From positions 1-41,558 of the forward strand of contig JAFGJQ010000461.1 of the NCBI GenBank assembly GCA_016929015.1: a stretch of 41,558 nucleotides of DNA, in the 5' to 3' direction. Shown here piece after piece: positions 24,301 to 32,369 of this stretch (its first letter is position 1; each line of letters opens with the position of its first letter). The notes beneath the pieces are model-generated. The model did no database searches. It was not told where the DNA came from and worked only from the letters and a program-made list of their open reading frames with translations. The position numbers and the translations under genes are program-made. The DNA is from Phycisphaerae bacterium. Its GTDB lineage: Bacteria > Planctomycetota > Phycisphaerae > UBA1845.

Positions 24301-24745
24301 CGTTGAACAGGCCCGCCTCTGACGGGACCCGGATGGGAATCGCATCGCAGGTCTGGCTGTCCACGAATTCGTTAAAACCCCGCACGGACCCCACGCTGCG
24401 GTAGTTGAACATCCACCACGTGTCGATGCCGGACTCGGGATACCAGTTGATCGCCAACGGCTGCACGAACGGGAACGTGTACGGATCGAATCCGGCGAAC
24501 CCATTGTTGTCCACGTCGATCCAGTCATTCGTGGACGAGGGCTGGCGGAAGAAGTCGACGAAGAGTGAAGCGCCGGACAAACTCACCTGCCCGCCGTCCA
24601 CCGTGATGGTCGCTCCGCCCGGCGTGCTGTACGTGCCGGAGTGCGTGCCGCCGCCGTCTCCGCAGCCCGCCCGCGCCGCTGCCGGCAGACCGGCCACCAC
24701 GGCCAGCCCGGCCAGAACGGCACAACAAGTCTTGTTTCTGGTCAT
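21371..24745 (-). CDS. Secreted Cys-rich protein with C-terminal dockerin-like repeats
   Basis: A 1124-residue exported protein. ATG 24745 is preceded by GAGGAGAAAAG, and residues 1-25 are a signal peptide (CCAVLAGLAVVAGLPAAARA). The N-terminal 400 residues contain no domain I can name. Between about residues 230 and 310 and again 580-720 there are repeated Cys-rich units of the form C-x-x-D-x-D-C-x-x-G-x-x-C (CSEDADCTGIGGETC, CSGDVDCAVGDTC), like surface Cys-rich repeats of myxobacteria and planctomycetes. The C-terminal part carries at least five DxDxDG loops (DFDGDGNLSKED, DMDGDADVDADD, DANWDRTVDGAD, DFTCDGIVDGAD, DFNDDNHVDLLDF), the last pairs resembling a type I dockerin. It lies 134 bases behind a prepilin-leader gene on the same strand and may be co-expressed. 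Possibly a large surface or matrix protein. Confidence 0.82.
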   Translation of the reverse strand: MTRNKTCCAVLAGLAVVAGLPAAARAGCGDGGGTHSGTYSTPGGATITVDGGQVSLSGASLFVDFFRQPSSTNDWIDVDNNGFAGFDPYTFPFVQPLAINWYPESGIDTWWMFNYRSVGSVRGFNEFVDSQTCDAIPIRVPSEAGLFNGYEYATLGTAHYAGANASGTPVVPCEIEGSFLDVPSAWAIQVPGTPNWDRTPLSPGYGLNPVPTSAGGRSELQTLSRTCGECLDVSAASGTGVPCVEDANCSGAATLECAIDLSACSVDDDCRDYGTCTANVCDNPAGQPCNSDEDCLIADNGPCQSSEICDITGGPVVSLNTNSSPDANTIFDYVAAWVQVAIITNRGTGLENVRFTDLQYLFTTGRLPTGENLMAATRDVGSGTRNAAMNSLGIDTSWGRGDNVGNRSDVSTTTLLGSNFQPTNNGGSGLMEDVVRYARLAVGYTGLSGSSRAVGDANSGRYEILNIEKNVDEDNVVTTACAGQYVRPGIDTSLDNCDPCTGWQIAGAGSFVFRGNANVNRDPADPKYEAGQPIDNQAVADYINNIFDSVESFEGNVLPGECKESGICEVGGADCALDDPNACNAGADGPCNPKGCTADADCTYVVDDICKSKANMPGQYLAQTFFLPPGLDCLSGLDAPLAFSGQRRECSDGTPCSEDADCTGIGGETCDVVKVCNEIGECSLTGTPCTLPTHCSGGTNPADVCEPIVCSGDVDCAVGDTCQVAPANWLLQNFIRANNGLGVGGDTPSFGSKNVAGQVPKRNTDLYSDGKTADYLYWNGSAYAAVTSGKKLSARNRVQGDMNEDFVRNELDAAELVKAYRTPRAWQQTAAAIGSGSTGGDMTADNAIPEVIGDFDGDGNLSKEDLRYFMDGLAIDAGTGKLNRKDGAIAIDNALIALAVDLPWAAQDLHLFVPPVPPADPTFNTPPAISTFLATPKPYAAGDFRGDVAGAAEAGLGRKPIPGAKPWGWDGKVDDLDVCYCSSMAGLDWSDLDDAVYLDLSCDMDGDADVDADDVTELVEVILGTRFGDANWDRTVDGADLTVVQDTIDNDPTGCNAAGTCRWADGDFTCDGIVDGADLVFVVDYPAFAECMTGPVDLRTPECAFADFNDDNHVDLLDFAHLQR

Positions 24746-24879
24746 GCTTCTTTTCTCCTCTGTTTCTGTATCACTGCGCCCTGGACGCACCGGAACGCCG
24801 CGCCCCGATCGTCCGATTACCCCTGACACGATGGAAATCCCTTCGCGTGTGGGCGGGCCCGCCGCGATGGCGGTTCCGC

Positions 24880-25959
24880 TCAGTTCACGGGAATCATGTT
24901 CATGATCTGGTTCTCGCCCGACAGCGAGTAATACCGGTCGCCCCACATGCGTCTCTTCACCGACTCCAGCGCGGTCATCCGTTCACTATGCCCGTCGCAG
25001 AAGAGGAAGTTCGCCGTTCCGCCGTACGTCTTGTCGCCGCCGGGGTGTGAACGCCCCACCGCGTTGATCTGCGGAATGCCCGAGGTGTAGTCCAGGATGT
25101 TCACCTTCTCCCGCAGTTGCCGCATCGGCACCACGCCGTAGGTCTTTTGGTCTTGTGGCAGGCCGTAAATGAATCCGGGAGCGTTGTCCGGGCTCGTGTA
25201 CTCGTTTCCGCCCGATCCCACGTGCCAGAACACATTGATCGGGCGATGGGATTTGAGCAGCACTCCGGCCCCCTGCTGAATGCCGAGTCCCTGCCAGCTC
25301 TCCAGGTACTCCGTGGCCAGGATGGTGCCGCCCGTCCGTCGGATCTGGTTTTCGCGAACGATGACGTTCCGCCGGTATCCACCGGACATGTCCGGCGTGA
25401 ACTTGTTCCGGGGCATGATCGCAGCGTTGGCCGCATAGGCCATGCGGGGAGCCTGCTTGTCCATCAGGCTGTTCGGGTTGGGATCACCGTTCTGATCCAC
25501 CTGCCCCGCCTCCCAATCCTTGCGTTCGGGACCGGGGTTGGTGCGCGGCGCGCCGCCGTTCTTGAAGTTCGGGCACTGAAATGCCTTTTCCGAGACCTTT
25601 CCGTTGCTGTAGAGGAAATGGGACCAGTGCAGGTACCCGTAGGAATGACCGGCGTCCTGCTCGGTCGGCGACCAGGCGCCCCTTTCGTCTGTCGGGTACA
25701 CGTAGGACGGCGGAAAAAACCCGCCGCCCTCCGCGAGATAGCCCGAGACGGACTGGCCGACGTGCCTCGTGTTGGCCGCACACTGTACGGCCTTCGCCTG
25801 CGCGCGGGCGCTTTGCAAACTCGGCAGCAGAATGGCAACCAGCAGGGCGATGATCGACACCACGACCAGAAGCTCGATCAGCGTGAATGCGGGGCATGAC
25901 CGGCCAGGGTTCAAACCTCGGCTAAACCTCGTTGTGCGATTGTGGCTCTGGGGCTTCAT
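24880..25959 (-). CDS. Prepilin-type N-terminal cleavage/methylation protein (planctomycete DUF1559-like)
   Basis: A 359-residue protein; ATG 25959 follows an AAGGGAGG sequence, better than the ATG at 26091. A positively charged leader ends at CPA, followed by FTLIELLVVVSIIALLVAILLPSLQSAR, the type IV pseudopilin signature with Glu at position 5 of the mature protein (the usual Gly at -1 is Ala). The soluble part has RHVGQSVSGYLAE, KSHRPINVFWHVGSGG and a closing NFLFCDGHSERMTAL, matching the planctomycete prepilin-like family that ends in a conserved xxDGH. It probably assembles or inserts at the membrane through the N-terminal helix. The dockerin protein gene follows in the same direction. 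Confidence 0.88.
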   Translation of the reverse strand: MKPQSHNRTTRFSRGLNPGRSCPAFTLIELLVVVSIIALLVAILLPSLQSARAQAKAVQCAANTRHVGQSVSGYLAEGGGFFPPSYVYPTDERGAWSPTEQDAGHSYGYLHWSHFLYSNGKVSEKAFQCPNFKNGGAPRTNPGPERKDWEAGQVDQNGDPNPNSLMDKQAPRMAYAANAAIMPRNKFTPDMSGGYRRNVIVRENQIRRTGGTILATEYLESWQGLGIQQGAGVLLKSHRPINVFWHVGSGGNEYTSPDNAPGFIYGLPQDQKTYGVVPMRQLREKVNILDYTSGIPQINAVGRSHPGGDKTYGGTANFLFCDGHSERMTALESVKRRMWGDRYYSLSGENQIMNMIPVN

Positions 25960-26374
25960 GTGGGATGAACCTCCCTTGATCTGAAAAAATCCAGTCGGAC
26001 CAAGAAAACGAAACCGCAACGATGCGAATTCCGGGTGGATTGAGCTCGTGCCGAGTGTGCTTGCGGCCGTGCCGCCGCCGAAATCCACCATGCCGCGAAG
26101 TGGTGCCGCGCCCGGACCGCCCGGAACGCGCCGTCCACCGGCAGGTACAAGCTACACGGGGGCTTTTAGGGCCGGATGAAGGAATAATCAGGATCGCGCG
26201 AAAGTTCCCGCAGCGTTGCGCTAAGCTGTCGTTAGGGTGCCGGTTCCCTCCTTGGCGGTCCGCCATTCGACCCGATTGTGAACGGCGGTCGGAACCCTCC
26301 ATCCAGCAGGAGGTTGCACCGCACGAAGTTCCCCTAGGCCTTGCATTGGCGATTGCATCCGGTATCACAGTGCC
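25960..26374. other. Intergenic region between divergent genes
   Basis: About 415 bases hold the leader of the prepilin-like gene on the minus strand and the promoter region of the uracil-DNA glycosylase gene on the plus strand. I see no RNA gene, repeat or convincing small frame. Confidence 0.5.
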
Positions 26375-27115
26375 ATGAACTTGTCGGAGATCACGAACGC
26401 ACTGGTGCGTGACGTTTCGCGCCTTCGTTTTGGCCCGCCGGTAGACTGCGTCTACAACCCGCTGGAGTACGCGCGGGCGCTGTATGACACGTATCTGGAT
26501 CGGTTTGGGCAGGCGCCGCGAGAGGTGCTGCTGTTTGGCATGAACCCCGGGCCGTGGGGAATGGTGCAGACGGGAATTCCGTTCGGCGCGGTTTCCGCCG
26601 TGCGTGACTGGCTGCGGATCGACGCCGCGGTGAAGCGACCCAAACGCGAGCACCCCGCCCGGCCCATCACCGGACTGGCGTGCCCGCGGGATGAAGTCAG
26701 CGGCGTTCGACTCTGGGGTTGGGCGCGAGACTGCTTCGGCGCGCCGGAGCGGTTCTTTGAACGTTTTTTCGTCGCGAACTATTGCCCGCTGGCGTTTCTC
26801 GAGGCGGGCGGCAGGAACCTGACGCCGGACAAGCTGCCGGCCCATGAGCGCCGGCCGCTGCTGGACGCCTGCGACCGGGCGCTGCGGGAGACCGTGGCAT
26901 GCTTCCGACCGCGCTTCGTCATCGGCGTGGGAGCGTTCGCCGAGGCTCGCATTCGGCAGGCGTGCAACGGGGCGGACGTCACGATCGGCCAGATTCTCCA
27001 CCCCAGTCCGGCCAGTCCGAAGGCCAACCGCGGCTGGGCACCGGTTGCGGCACAGCAGTTGCAGGATCTGGGCATCCACGTGCCCGATCCGCAGCCGGCG
27101 CGCACGCCGGGCTGA
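26375..27115 (+). CDS. SMUG1-type single-strand-selective uracil-DNA glycosylase
   Basis: A 246-residue protein that matches vertebrate SMUG1 closely along its length. Key motifs: YNPLEYA, the active-site block GMNPGPWGMVQTGIPFG (Gly55-Met56-Asn57), VRDWLRI, CPRDEVSGVRLWGW, NYCPLAFLEAGGRNLTP, and the second motif HPSPASPKANRGW with His209. Human SMUG1 has PFG where this protein has PWG. The enzyme removes uracil and hydroxymethyluracil from DNA to start base-excision repair. It lies 19 bases before the SDR gene and is probably co-transcribed with it. Confidence 0.95.
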   Translation: MNLSEITNALVRDVSRLRFGPPVDCVYNPLEYARALYDTYLDRFGQAPREVLLFGMNPGPWGMVQTGIPFGAVSAVRDWLRIDAAVKRPKREHPARPITGLACPRDEVSGVRLWGWARDCFGAPERFFERFFVANYCPLAFLEAGGRNLTPDKLPAHERRPLLDACDRALRETVACFRPRFVIGVGAFAEARIRQACNGADVTIGQILHPSPASPKANRGWAPVAAQQLQDLGIHVPDPQPARTPG

Positions 27116-27134
27116 CCCGAAAGGAGGTTCCGCG

Positions 27135-27998
27135 ATGCACGTGCTGATCAGCGGCTCGACGGGTTTGATCGGATCGGCGCTGGTGCGTTCGCTTCAGGCG
27201 GACGGGCACGCGATCAGCCGGCTGTCTCGCACCGGCGGCGGCGCCGGCATGTTCGACACCGCGGCCGTGCCGGCCTGCGATGCCGTGGTGCATCTGGCGG
27301 GCGAACCCGTGGCCGGTCGCTGGACTGCCGCCAAGAAGGCGGCCATCCGCGACAGCCGCGTCGGCGGCACGCGGTCGCTTTGTGACGCCCTGGCCCGGCT
27401 GGAGACACGCCCGCGCGTGCTGGCGTGTGCGTCGGCCGTCGGTTTCTACGGCGACCGGGGCGACGAGGTGCTGACGGAAGAGAGCCCGGCCGGTACCGGT
27501 TTTCTGGCGGATGTGGTTCGCGAGTGGGAGGCGGCCGCGCGGCCGGCGGTCGAGGCGGGGATTCGCGCGGTGCTGCTTCGTTTCGGCGTCGTGCTGTCAC
27601 AGGCCGGCGGAGCGCTGGCCAAGATGCTGACACCGTTTCGGATGGGGCTGGGCGGGAAGATCGGAAGCGGGCGGCAGTACGTCAGTTGGATCAGTCTGGA
27701 CGATACGGTGCGGGCCATTCGTTTCGCGCTGGACACGGAATCGCTCTGCGGCCCGGTCAATGTAACCGCTCCGAACGCCGTGACGAACGCGGACTTCGCC
27801 CGCGTGCTGGCCCGGCGACTGGGGCGGCCGTCCCTGATGCCCACGCCGGCGTTCGCCGTCCGGGCGGTTTTCGGCGAGGCGGCGGACGAACTGTTGCTGG
27901 CGAGCACACGCGTGCAGCCGGCTCGCTTGCTGGAGGACGGGTTCGCCTTTCAGCATCCGACACTCGAAAAGGCGCTGGACGCGGCGCTACGCGGGTAG
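27135..27998 (+). CDS. TIGR01777-type NAD(P)-dependent SDR epimerase
   Basis: A 287-residue extended SDR with an ideal AAAGGAGG ribosome-binding site. The nucleotide-binding motif is ISGSTGLIGSALVRSL at the N-terminus; VVHLAGEPVAGRWTA, ASAVGFYGDRGDEVLTE and FLADVVREWE are signatures of the YfcH/TIGR01777 family, and QYVSWISLDDTVRAIRFAL with GPVNVTAPNAVTNADFA completes the match. The C-terminus ends in the domain with LLASTRVQPARLLEDGFAF. Substrate is unknown; relatives act on nucleotide sugars or affect cell division. Confidence 0.9.
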   Translation: MHVLISGSTGLIGSALVRSLQADGHAISRLSRTGGGAGMFDTAAVPACDAVVHLAGEPVAGRWTAAKKAAIRDSRVGGTRSLCDALARLETRPRVLACASAVGFYGDRGDEVLTEESPAGTGFLADVVREWEAAARPAVEAGIRAVLLRFGVVLSQAGGALAKMLTPFRMGLGGKIGSGRQYVSWISLDDTVRAIRFALDTESLCGPVNVTAPNAVTNADFARVLARRLGRPSLMPTPAFAVRAVFGEAADELLLASTRVQPARLLEDGFAFQHPTLEKALDAALRG

Positions 27999-28094
27999 CC
28001 GTGCAACGCAACGGCGATCGTGGTACGATGCCCGGCGAGCGTAACAAGGTGCGCCCGGGCGCACCACCAGATAACAGAAAGGCTTTTCCGCACC

Positions 28095-29825
28095 ATGCAA
28101 AACCTCAGTATTTGTGTGTTTGTTGTGGCTTTGATTGTGGCAGGCTGTGGTCCATCCGTGACGTATGACGTTCTCATTCGCAACGGCACCGTTTATGACG
28201 GAAGCGGCGGCGAGCCGGTGCTGGCGGACGTGGCGATCAACGGCGACACCATCGTCGGCGTCGGATCAATGTCCGACGCGCGTGGCCGGACGGAGATCGA
28301 CGCCGCCGGCCTGGCGGTTGCGCCCGGCTTCATCAACATGCTGAGCTGGGCGAACGCGTCGCTGCTGGCGGACGGCCGATCGCAAAGCGACATCCGCCAG
28401 GGTGTGACTCTGGAGGTGATGGGCGAAGGCCGGTCCATGGGGCCGCTGAACGACGCGATGAAAAAGGAGATGCAGGAGCGGCAGGTCGAGGTCCCGTTCG
28501 ACGTGGTCTGGACAACGCTCGGGGAGTACCTGGAGCACCTGGAGAAGCGCGGCGTCTCCACGAACGTCGCATCCTTCGTCGGCAACGCCACCGTTCGGAC
28601 CTACGTGATCGGCCAGGAGGACCGGCGGGCCACACCGGCCGAGCTGGAGCAGATGCGGGCGCTGGTCGAGCAAGCCATGCAGGAAGGGGCGATGGGCGTC
28701 AGCTCCGCCCTGATTTACACGCCCTCGTGCTTTGCGAACACCGACGAGCTGGTCGCGCTGGCGGAGGTCGCCGGCGAATACGGCGGCATCTACATCTCTC
28801 ACATTCGCAACGAAGGCGGGGGGCTGCTGGAGGCGATCGAGGAGTTGATCACCATCGCCCACCGCGCGGACGTGCCCGCGGAGATCTATCACTTCAAGGC
28901 GTCCGGCCGCACCAACTGGCACAAGCTGGACGAGGCCATTGCCCGCATCGAGGACGCCCGGGCCGACGGGCTGCGCATCACCGCGGATATGTACACGTAT
29001 CACGCCAGTTCCACCGGCCTGTACGCCATCATGCCGCCCTGGGTGCAGGAGGGCGGGCACGCCGCCTGGGTCGAGCGGCTCAAAGACCCCGCCGTCCGCG
29101 CCCGCCTCAAGCAGGAGATGAGCATCGACACGACCGAGTGGGAGAACGACTGGGTCGCCGTCGGCGAGCCGAGGGGCATTCTGCTGGTCGGTTTTCGCAA
29201 CGAAGCCCTCAGGCCGCTGACCGGCAAGAGCCTGGCGGAAGTGGCGGCCATGCGCGGGACGTCACCGGAGGACACCGCCATGGACCTGGTGATCGAGGAC
29301 GACAGCGGCGTGGAGTGCGTCTTCTTCACGATGACGGAGGACAACGTTCGGAAGAAGATCCGCCAGTCGTGGATGAGCTTCTGTTCGGACGGGGCCTCGA
29401 TGGCGCCCGAAGGCGTATTCCTCAATCGCAGCACGCACCCGCGGGCATACGGCAGCTTTGCCCGCCTTCTGGGCAAGTACGTGCGCGACGAGCAGATCAT
29501 CCCGCTGAAAGAGGCGATCCGGCGGCTGTCGTCTCTGCCGGCGAGCACGCTGGGGCTCGACCGCCGCGGCTCGCTGCAGCCCGGCTACTACGCCGACGTG
29601 GTGGTTTTCGACCCGACCACCATTCGTGACAACGCCACGTACGACCGTCCCCACCAGTACGCGACCGGCATGCATCACGTGCTGGTTAACGGCGTGCCCG
29701 TTTTGCGTGACGGCGAGCACACCGGCGCGATGCCCGGCCGCTTCGTCCGCGGCCCGGGCTGGACGGGCGGCAATCCGAATGGAGCGGCTCGCAGTTCCCA
29801 TGAGGCCGGCCGGCAGTCACAATGA
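28095..29825 (+). CDS. Lipoprotein amidohydrolase of the N-acyl-D-amino-acid deacylase family, atypical metal site
   Basis: A 576-residue protein. Residues 1-18 are a lipoprotein signal peptide with lipobox VAGC. It then follows the D-aminoacylase plan: YDVLIRNGTVYDGSGGEP, GLAVAPGFINMLSW, GEGRSMGPL, TPSCFANTDELVALAEVAGEYGGIYISHIRNEG, IYHFKASG, ITADMYTYHASSTGLYAIMPPW, CSDGASM, and THPRAYGSFARLLGKYVRDEQ near the end, with SLPASTLGLDRRGSLQPGYYAD. The HxH metal ligands expected after PGFID are absent, replaced by NMLSW. Either it belongs to a subfamily with another metal geometry or it has changed activity. It probably sits at the membrane facing the periplasm. The coding strand continues 97 bases before the convergent queC-like gene. 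Confidence 0.88.
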   Translation: MQNLSICVFVVALIVAGCGPSVTYDVLIRNGTVYDGSGGEPVLADVAINGDTIVGVGSMSDARGRTEIDAAGLAVAPGFINMLSWANASLLADGRSQSDIRQGVTLEVMGEGRSMGPLNDAMKKEMQERQVEVPFDVVWTTLGEYLEHLEKRGVSTNVASFVGNATVRTYVIGQEDRRATPAELEQMRALVEQAMQEGAMGVSSALIYTPSCFANTDELVALAEVAGEYGGIYISHIRNEGGGLLEAIEELITIAHRADVPAEIYHFKASGRTNWHKLDEAIARIEDARADGLRITADMYTYHASSTGLYAIMPPWVQEGGHAAWVERLKDPAVRARLKQEMSIDTTEWENDWVAVGEPRGILLVGFRNEALRPLTGKSLAEVAAMRGTSPEDTAMDLVIEDDSGVECVFFTMTEDNVRKKIRQSWMSFCSDGASMAPEGVFLNRSTHPRAYGSFARLLGKYVRDEQIIPLKEAIRRLSSLPASTLGLDRRGSLQPGYYADVVVFDPTTIRDNATYDRPHQYATGMHHVLVNGVPVLRDGEHTGAMPGRFVRGPGWTGGNPNGAARSSHEAGRQSQ

Positions 29826-29922
29826 GCCGGGTTGCGTTCGCCGAGATGCACGCTGGACCGAGCAGCAAAGAAGGAATTTCTTCTCGAGACTGGTGCCAGG
29901 AAAGCGGCCACGGCCCGGCAAG

Positions 29923-30597
29923 TTAACGGCTTGCCGAGGCCGGTTCGGGGCGAGCGACCGGTTCGTTGGCGCACGCGAGTGCCCGGCAGCCCGGGCATTG
30001 GCCGCATGCCTCCGGACCGGCGCCTTCGCAACACGAGCACAGATCCAGCGGAGCGTCGAAGCGTCTGCCCAGCTTGATGATGTCGCCGCGAGACAGTCCG
30101 ATGAGGGGGACCTCCAGCCGGATGGCCGGCCGCCCGGACCGCAGTTCGTCGAACGCCATTTCGCAGACGTGGAAGAACTCCCGCCGCCGGTGCGGCGTGC
30201 CTTGGCCGGCGCCAACCTGGCGTTCGGCCTCGTCGGCCAGTTGCGATGCTCCGACCACCACCGCGCGGGCCGCGATTCGCGCCGCCCACTGGTACGCCGC
30301 ATCCAGCAGCGACGGCATGGGCGGGGCCATCGCGGGTGCGTCGCCGGAAGGGTCTGCCGCGTCTGCGCGACGCCGGGCGGACGCGATCAGCCGGACGTGC
30401 GGCATGTCCACTCCGAGCACTCGCTCGGCACGCAGGGCCTTGCCGATCGCCTCGGCGGCCGCCCGCTCCCGGGCGGCGGACGGTTGCCCGTAGTCGACGT
30501 GGAGCAGGTTGACGGCCCCGTTTCGGGCCGCCCGGGCGGCGGCCACCGTGCTGTTGAGGCCGCCGCTGCAGAGAATGACGAACGATTCACTCGCCAT
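29923..30597 (-). CDS. QueC-like 7-cyano-7-deazaguanine synthase
   Basis: A 224-residue PP-loop ATPase. I chose ATG 30597 (GGGAG upstream) over the GTG at 30615. The PP-loop is CSGGLNSTVAA (residues 10-20), with Asn in place of the usual Asp of SGGxDS. Later come VNLLHVDYGQPSAARE, IAARAVVVGASQLADE, GRPAIRLEVPLIGLSRGDII, and a zinc-binding Cys cluster LCSCCEGAGPEACGQCPGC. QueC makes preQ0 from carboxydeazaguanine, an early step to queuosine. It is divergent from the MerR gene. The Asn substitution and the low similarity in the central region leave some doubt about catalytic specificity. Confidence 0.8.
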   Translation of the reverse strand: MASESFVILCSGGLNSTVAAARAARNGAVNLLHVDYGQPSAARERAAAEAIGKALRAERVLGVDMPHVRLIASARRRADAADPSGDAPAMAPPMPSLLDAAYQWAARIAARAVVVGASQLADEAERQVGAGQGTPHRRREFFHVCEMAFDELRSGRPAIRLEVPLIGLSRGDIIKLGRRFDAPLDLCSCCEGAGPEACGQCPGCRALACANEPVARPEPASASR

Positions 30598-30812
30598 CGC
30601 GCTGGAACTCCCCACAAACAGTCTGAACGATCGGTCGGGTGGACAGATGTCTCTGGGAGGTTATCGGCAATCCCGCCGTCCCAGGGTGACCCTTCGCACC
30701 CCATCCCGGCGGGGGTGACGTGCTGCCGTCGCAGGCTATTGAGCGAACGGAAGTCGTGTAGTAGACTAACGTTGTGAGCGTCTGCCGTGCGCTCGCAGCA
30801 GGGGAAGGTAAT

Positions 30813-31262
30813 ATGGAACCGCTCAAGAAGATCAGCGAGGTGGGACGTGAGGTGGGTCTGTCGGACCGGCGGATCCGCGAGTATGAGCGGGTGGGCCTGA
30901 TTCGACCGCGTCGCGAGCCGCGGACGCGGGACCGCCTGTACGGCCCGAAAGAGGTGGCGCAACTGCGGTTGATCAAGGAACTGGTCCGCAAGCACAGCCT
31001 GACGCTGGAGAACATCCGGATGCTGCTGGCCTACGCCCCGTGTTGGGAACTCACTGATTGCCCGGTCCGCGATCGGTGCCCGGTCCTCAAGGACCCCACC
31101 ACGCCCTGCTACCTCCAGCCCGCGCACGTGTGCGGACAGGGCGAAGACTGCCTTCACTGCCCCATCTACCGGTCGAAGGATCGGCCGCGATGCGCCATCG
31201 TCGTCACGGATGGCCGGGTGGATGGAAACGGGTCCGGCGGCATCCTGCCCCAAGCCAAGTGA
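30813..31262 (+). CDS. MerR-family regulator with Cys-rich C-terminal domain
   Basis: A 149-residue protein; ATG 30813 is preceded by GGGGAAGG. Residues 5-75 are the MerR winged HTH (ISEVGREVGLSDRRIREYERVGLI, RDRLYGPKEVAQLRLIKEL). The dimerisation helix is followed by eight cysteines: Cys77, 83, 89, 99, 107, 113, 116 and one near 126, in the pattern CWELTDC...C...C...CGQGEDCLHC. This looks like an iron-sulfur or zinc-binding sensory region. Redox, iron or sulfur-linked control is likely but unproven. It is divergent from queC and upstream of the yhaM-like gene (109-base gap). Confidence 0.85.
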   Translation: MEPLKKISEVGREVGLSDRRIREYERVGLIRPRREPRTRDRLYGPKEVAQLRLIKELVRKHSLTLENIRMLLAYAPCWELTDCPVRDRCPVLKDPTTPCYLQPAHVCGQGEDCLHCPIYRSKDRPRCAIVVTDGRVDGNGSGGILPQAK

Positions 31263-31371
31263 TCGTGACCAGCCAAGCGAACCCCAAGCGGCCGCGGCCA
31301 CCCACCGCGGCTTGAAACAGGGCTTTTCCGGCCGTATGGTAGCCCCCGGTCCAAAGGGGACGGAGATCGCC

Positions 31372-32358
31372 ATGAATCGTCGAAATGTCGCGGCCCTCAT
31401 GCCCGGGGAGCGGATTGAGAACCAAATCTTCCGCATCCAGTCGAAAGACCTTCGGACCACCACGCAGGGGGGGCTGTACATCCATGCGGTGCTGGCCGAC
31501 GCGACCGGGCAGGTGCCCGCCCGCATGTGGCAGGCGTCCGAGCCGATCTTCAACTCCATTCCGGAGGGCGGGTTCCTTCGCGTAAAAGGGCGGACGGAGA
31601 ACTACAAGGGCAACCTGCAGTTCATCATCGAGGCCCTTCAGCCGGTTGACGCGAATCAGGTGGACTTGTCGGAGTTTCTGCCCCACACGGAGTGCGACAT
31701 CGACAAGATGTGGGCCCGCACCGTTGAGATCCTCAAGCGAATCGAGGACCCGAACCTCGCGGCGTTGATGCAGGAGTTCCTGGCGGACGAGGCGCTGGTT
31801 CGCGCGTTTCAGAAGGCCCCGGCCGCCGCCCAGTTGCACCATGCCTTTATCGGCGGGCTGCTTGAGCACACGCTCAACGTGCTCGAGCTGGCGGCGCTGG
31901 TCATCCCCCGCTATCCGCGGCTGAGTCTGGACCTTGTGCTTGCGGGTGTGTTTCTGCACGACATCGGCAAAACCGCCGAACTGGCGTACGACACGAATTT
32001 CAGTTACACCGACGAGGGGCAACTCATTGGTCATCTCGTCCAGGCGGCCATCTGGATCGACCAAAAGGCGGCGGCGGTGGCGGCCCGAACCGGCCGGCCG
32101 TTCCCCGAAGACCTCCGCGCGGTCCTCCAGCATATTGTGCTGGCCCATCACGGCAGTTACGAATTCGGCAGCCCGAAGCTGCCCGCGATTCCCGAGGCGG
32201 TGGCCGTCCACTACCTCGACAACATTGACGCCAAGGTCTACATGTTCCTCAAGGAGATTGACGACGACCGCGACCCGGATTCTCACTGGTCGAATTACAG
32301 TCGCGTCCTCTCCAGCAAGGTGTACAAGATGCCCGTGACGGGCAACCAGCAGGACTGA
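31372..32358 (+). CDS. YhaM-like 3'-5' exonuclease (OB-fold plus HD domain)
   Basis: A 328-residue protein with GGGGACGGAG before ATG 31372. Residues 15-90 form an OB-fold nucleic-acid-binding domain (SKDLRTTTQGGLYIHAVLADATGQVPARMW, FLRVKGRTENYKGNLQFIIE). Residues 150 onward are an HD phosphohydrolase: LHHAFIGGLLEHTL with metal-binding histidines, FLHDIGKT at about residue 196, HIVLAHHG and AVHYLDNIDAKVYMF. This is the arrangement of YhaM of Bacillus. It is expected to degrade RNA or DNA from the 3' end with Mn or Co. It lies 11 bases before gcvPA. Confidence 0.88.
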   Translation: MNRRNVAALMPGERIENQIFRIQSKDLRTTTQGGLYIHAVLADATGQVPARMWQASEPIFNSIPEGGFLRVKGRTENYKGNLQFIIEALQPVDANQVDLSEFLPHTECDIDKMWARTVEILKRIEDPNLAALMQEFLADEALVRAFQKAPAAAQLHHAFIGGLLEHTLNVLELAALVIPRYPRLSLDLVLAGVFLHDIGKTAELAYDTNFSYTDEGQLIGHLVQAAIWIDQKAAAVAARTGRPFPEDLRAVLQHIVLAHHGSYEFGSPKLPAIPEAVAVHYLDNIDAKVYMFLKEIDDDRDPDSHWSNYSRVLSSKVYKMPVTGNQQD

Positions 32359-32369
32359 GCCTCACCCCC

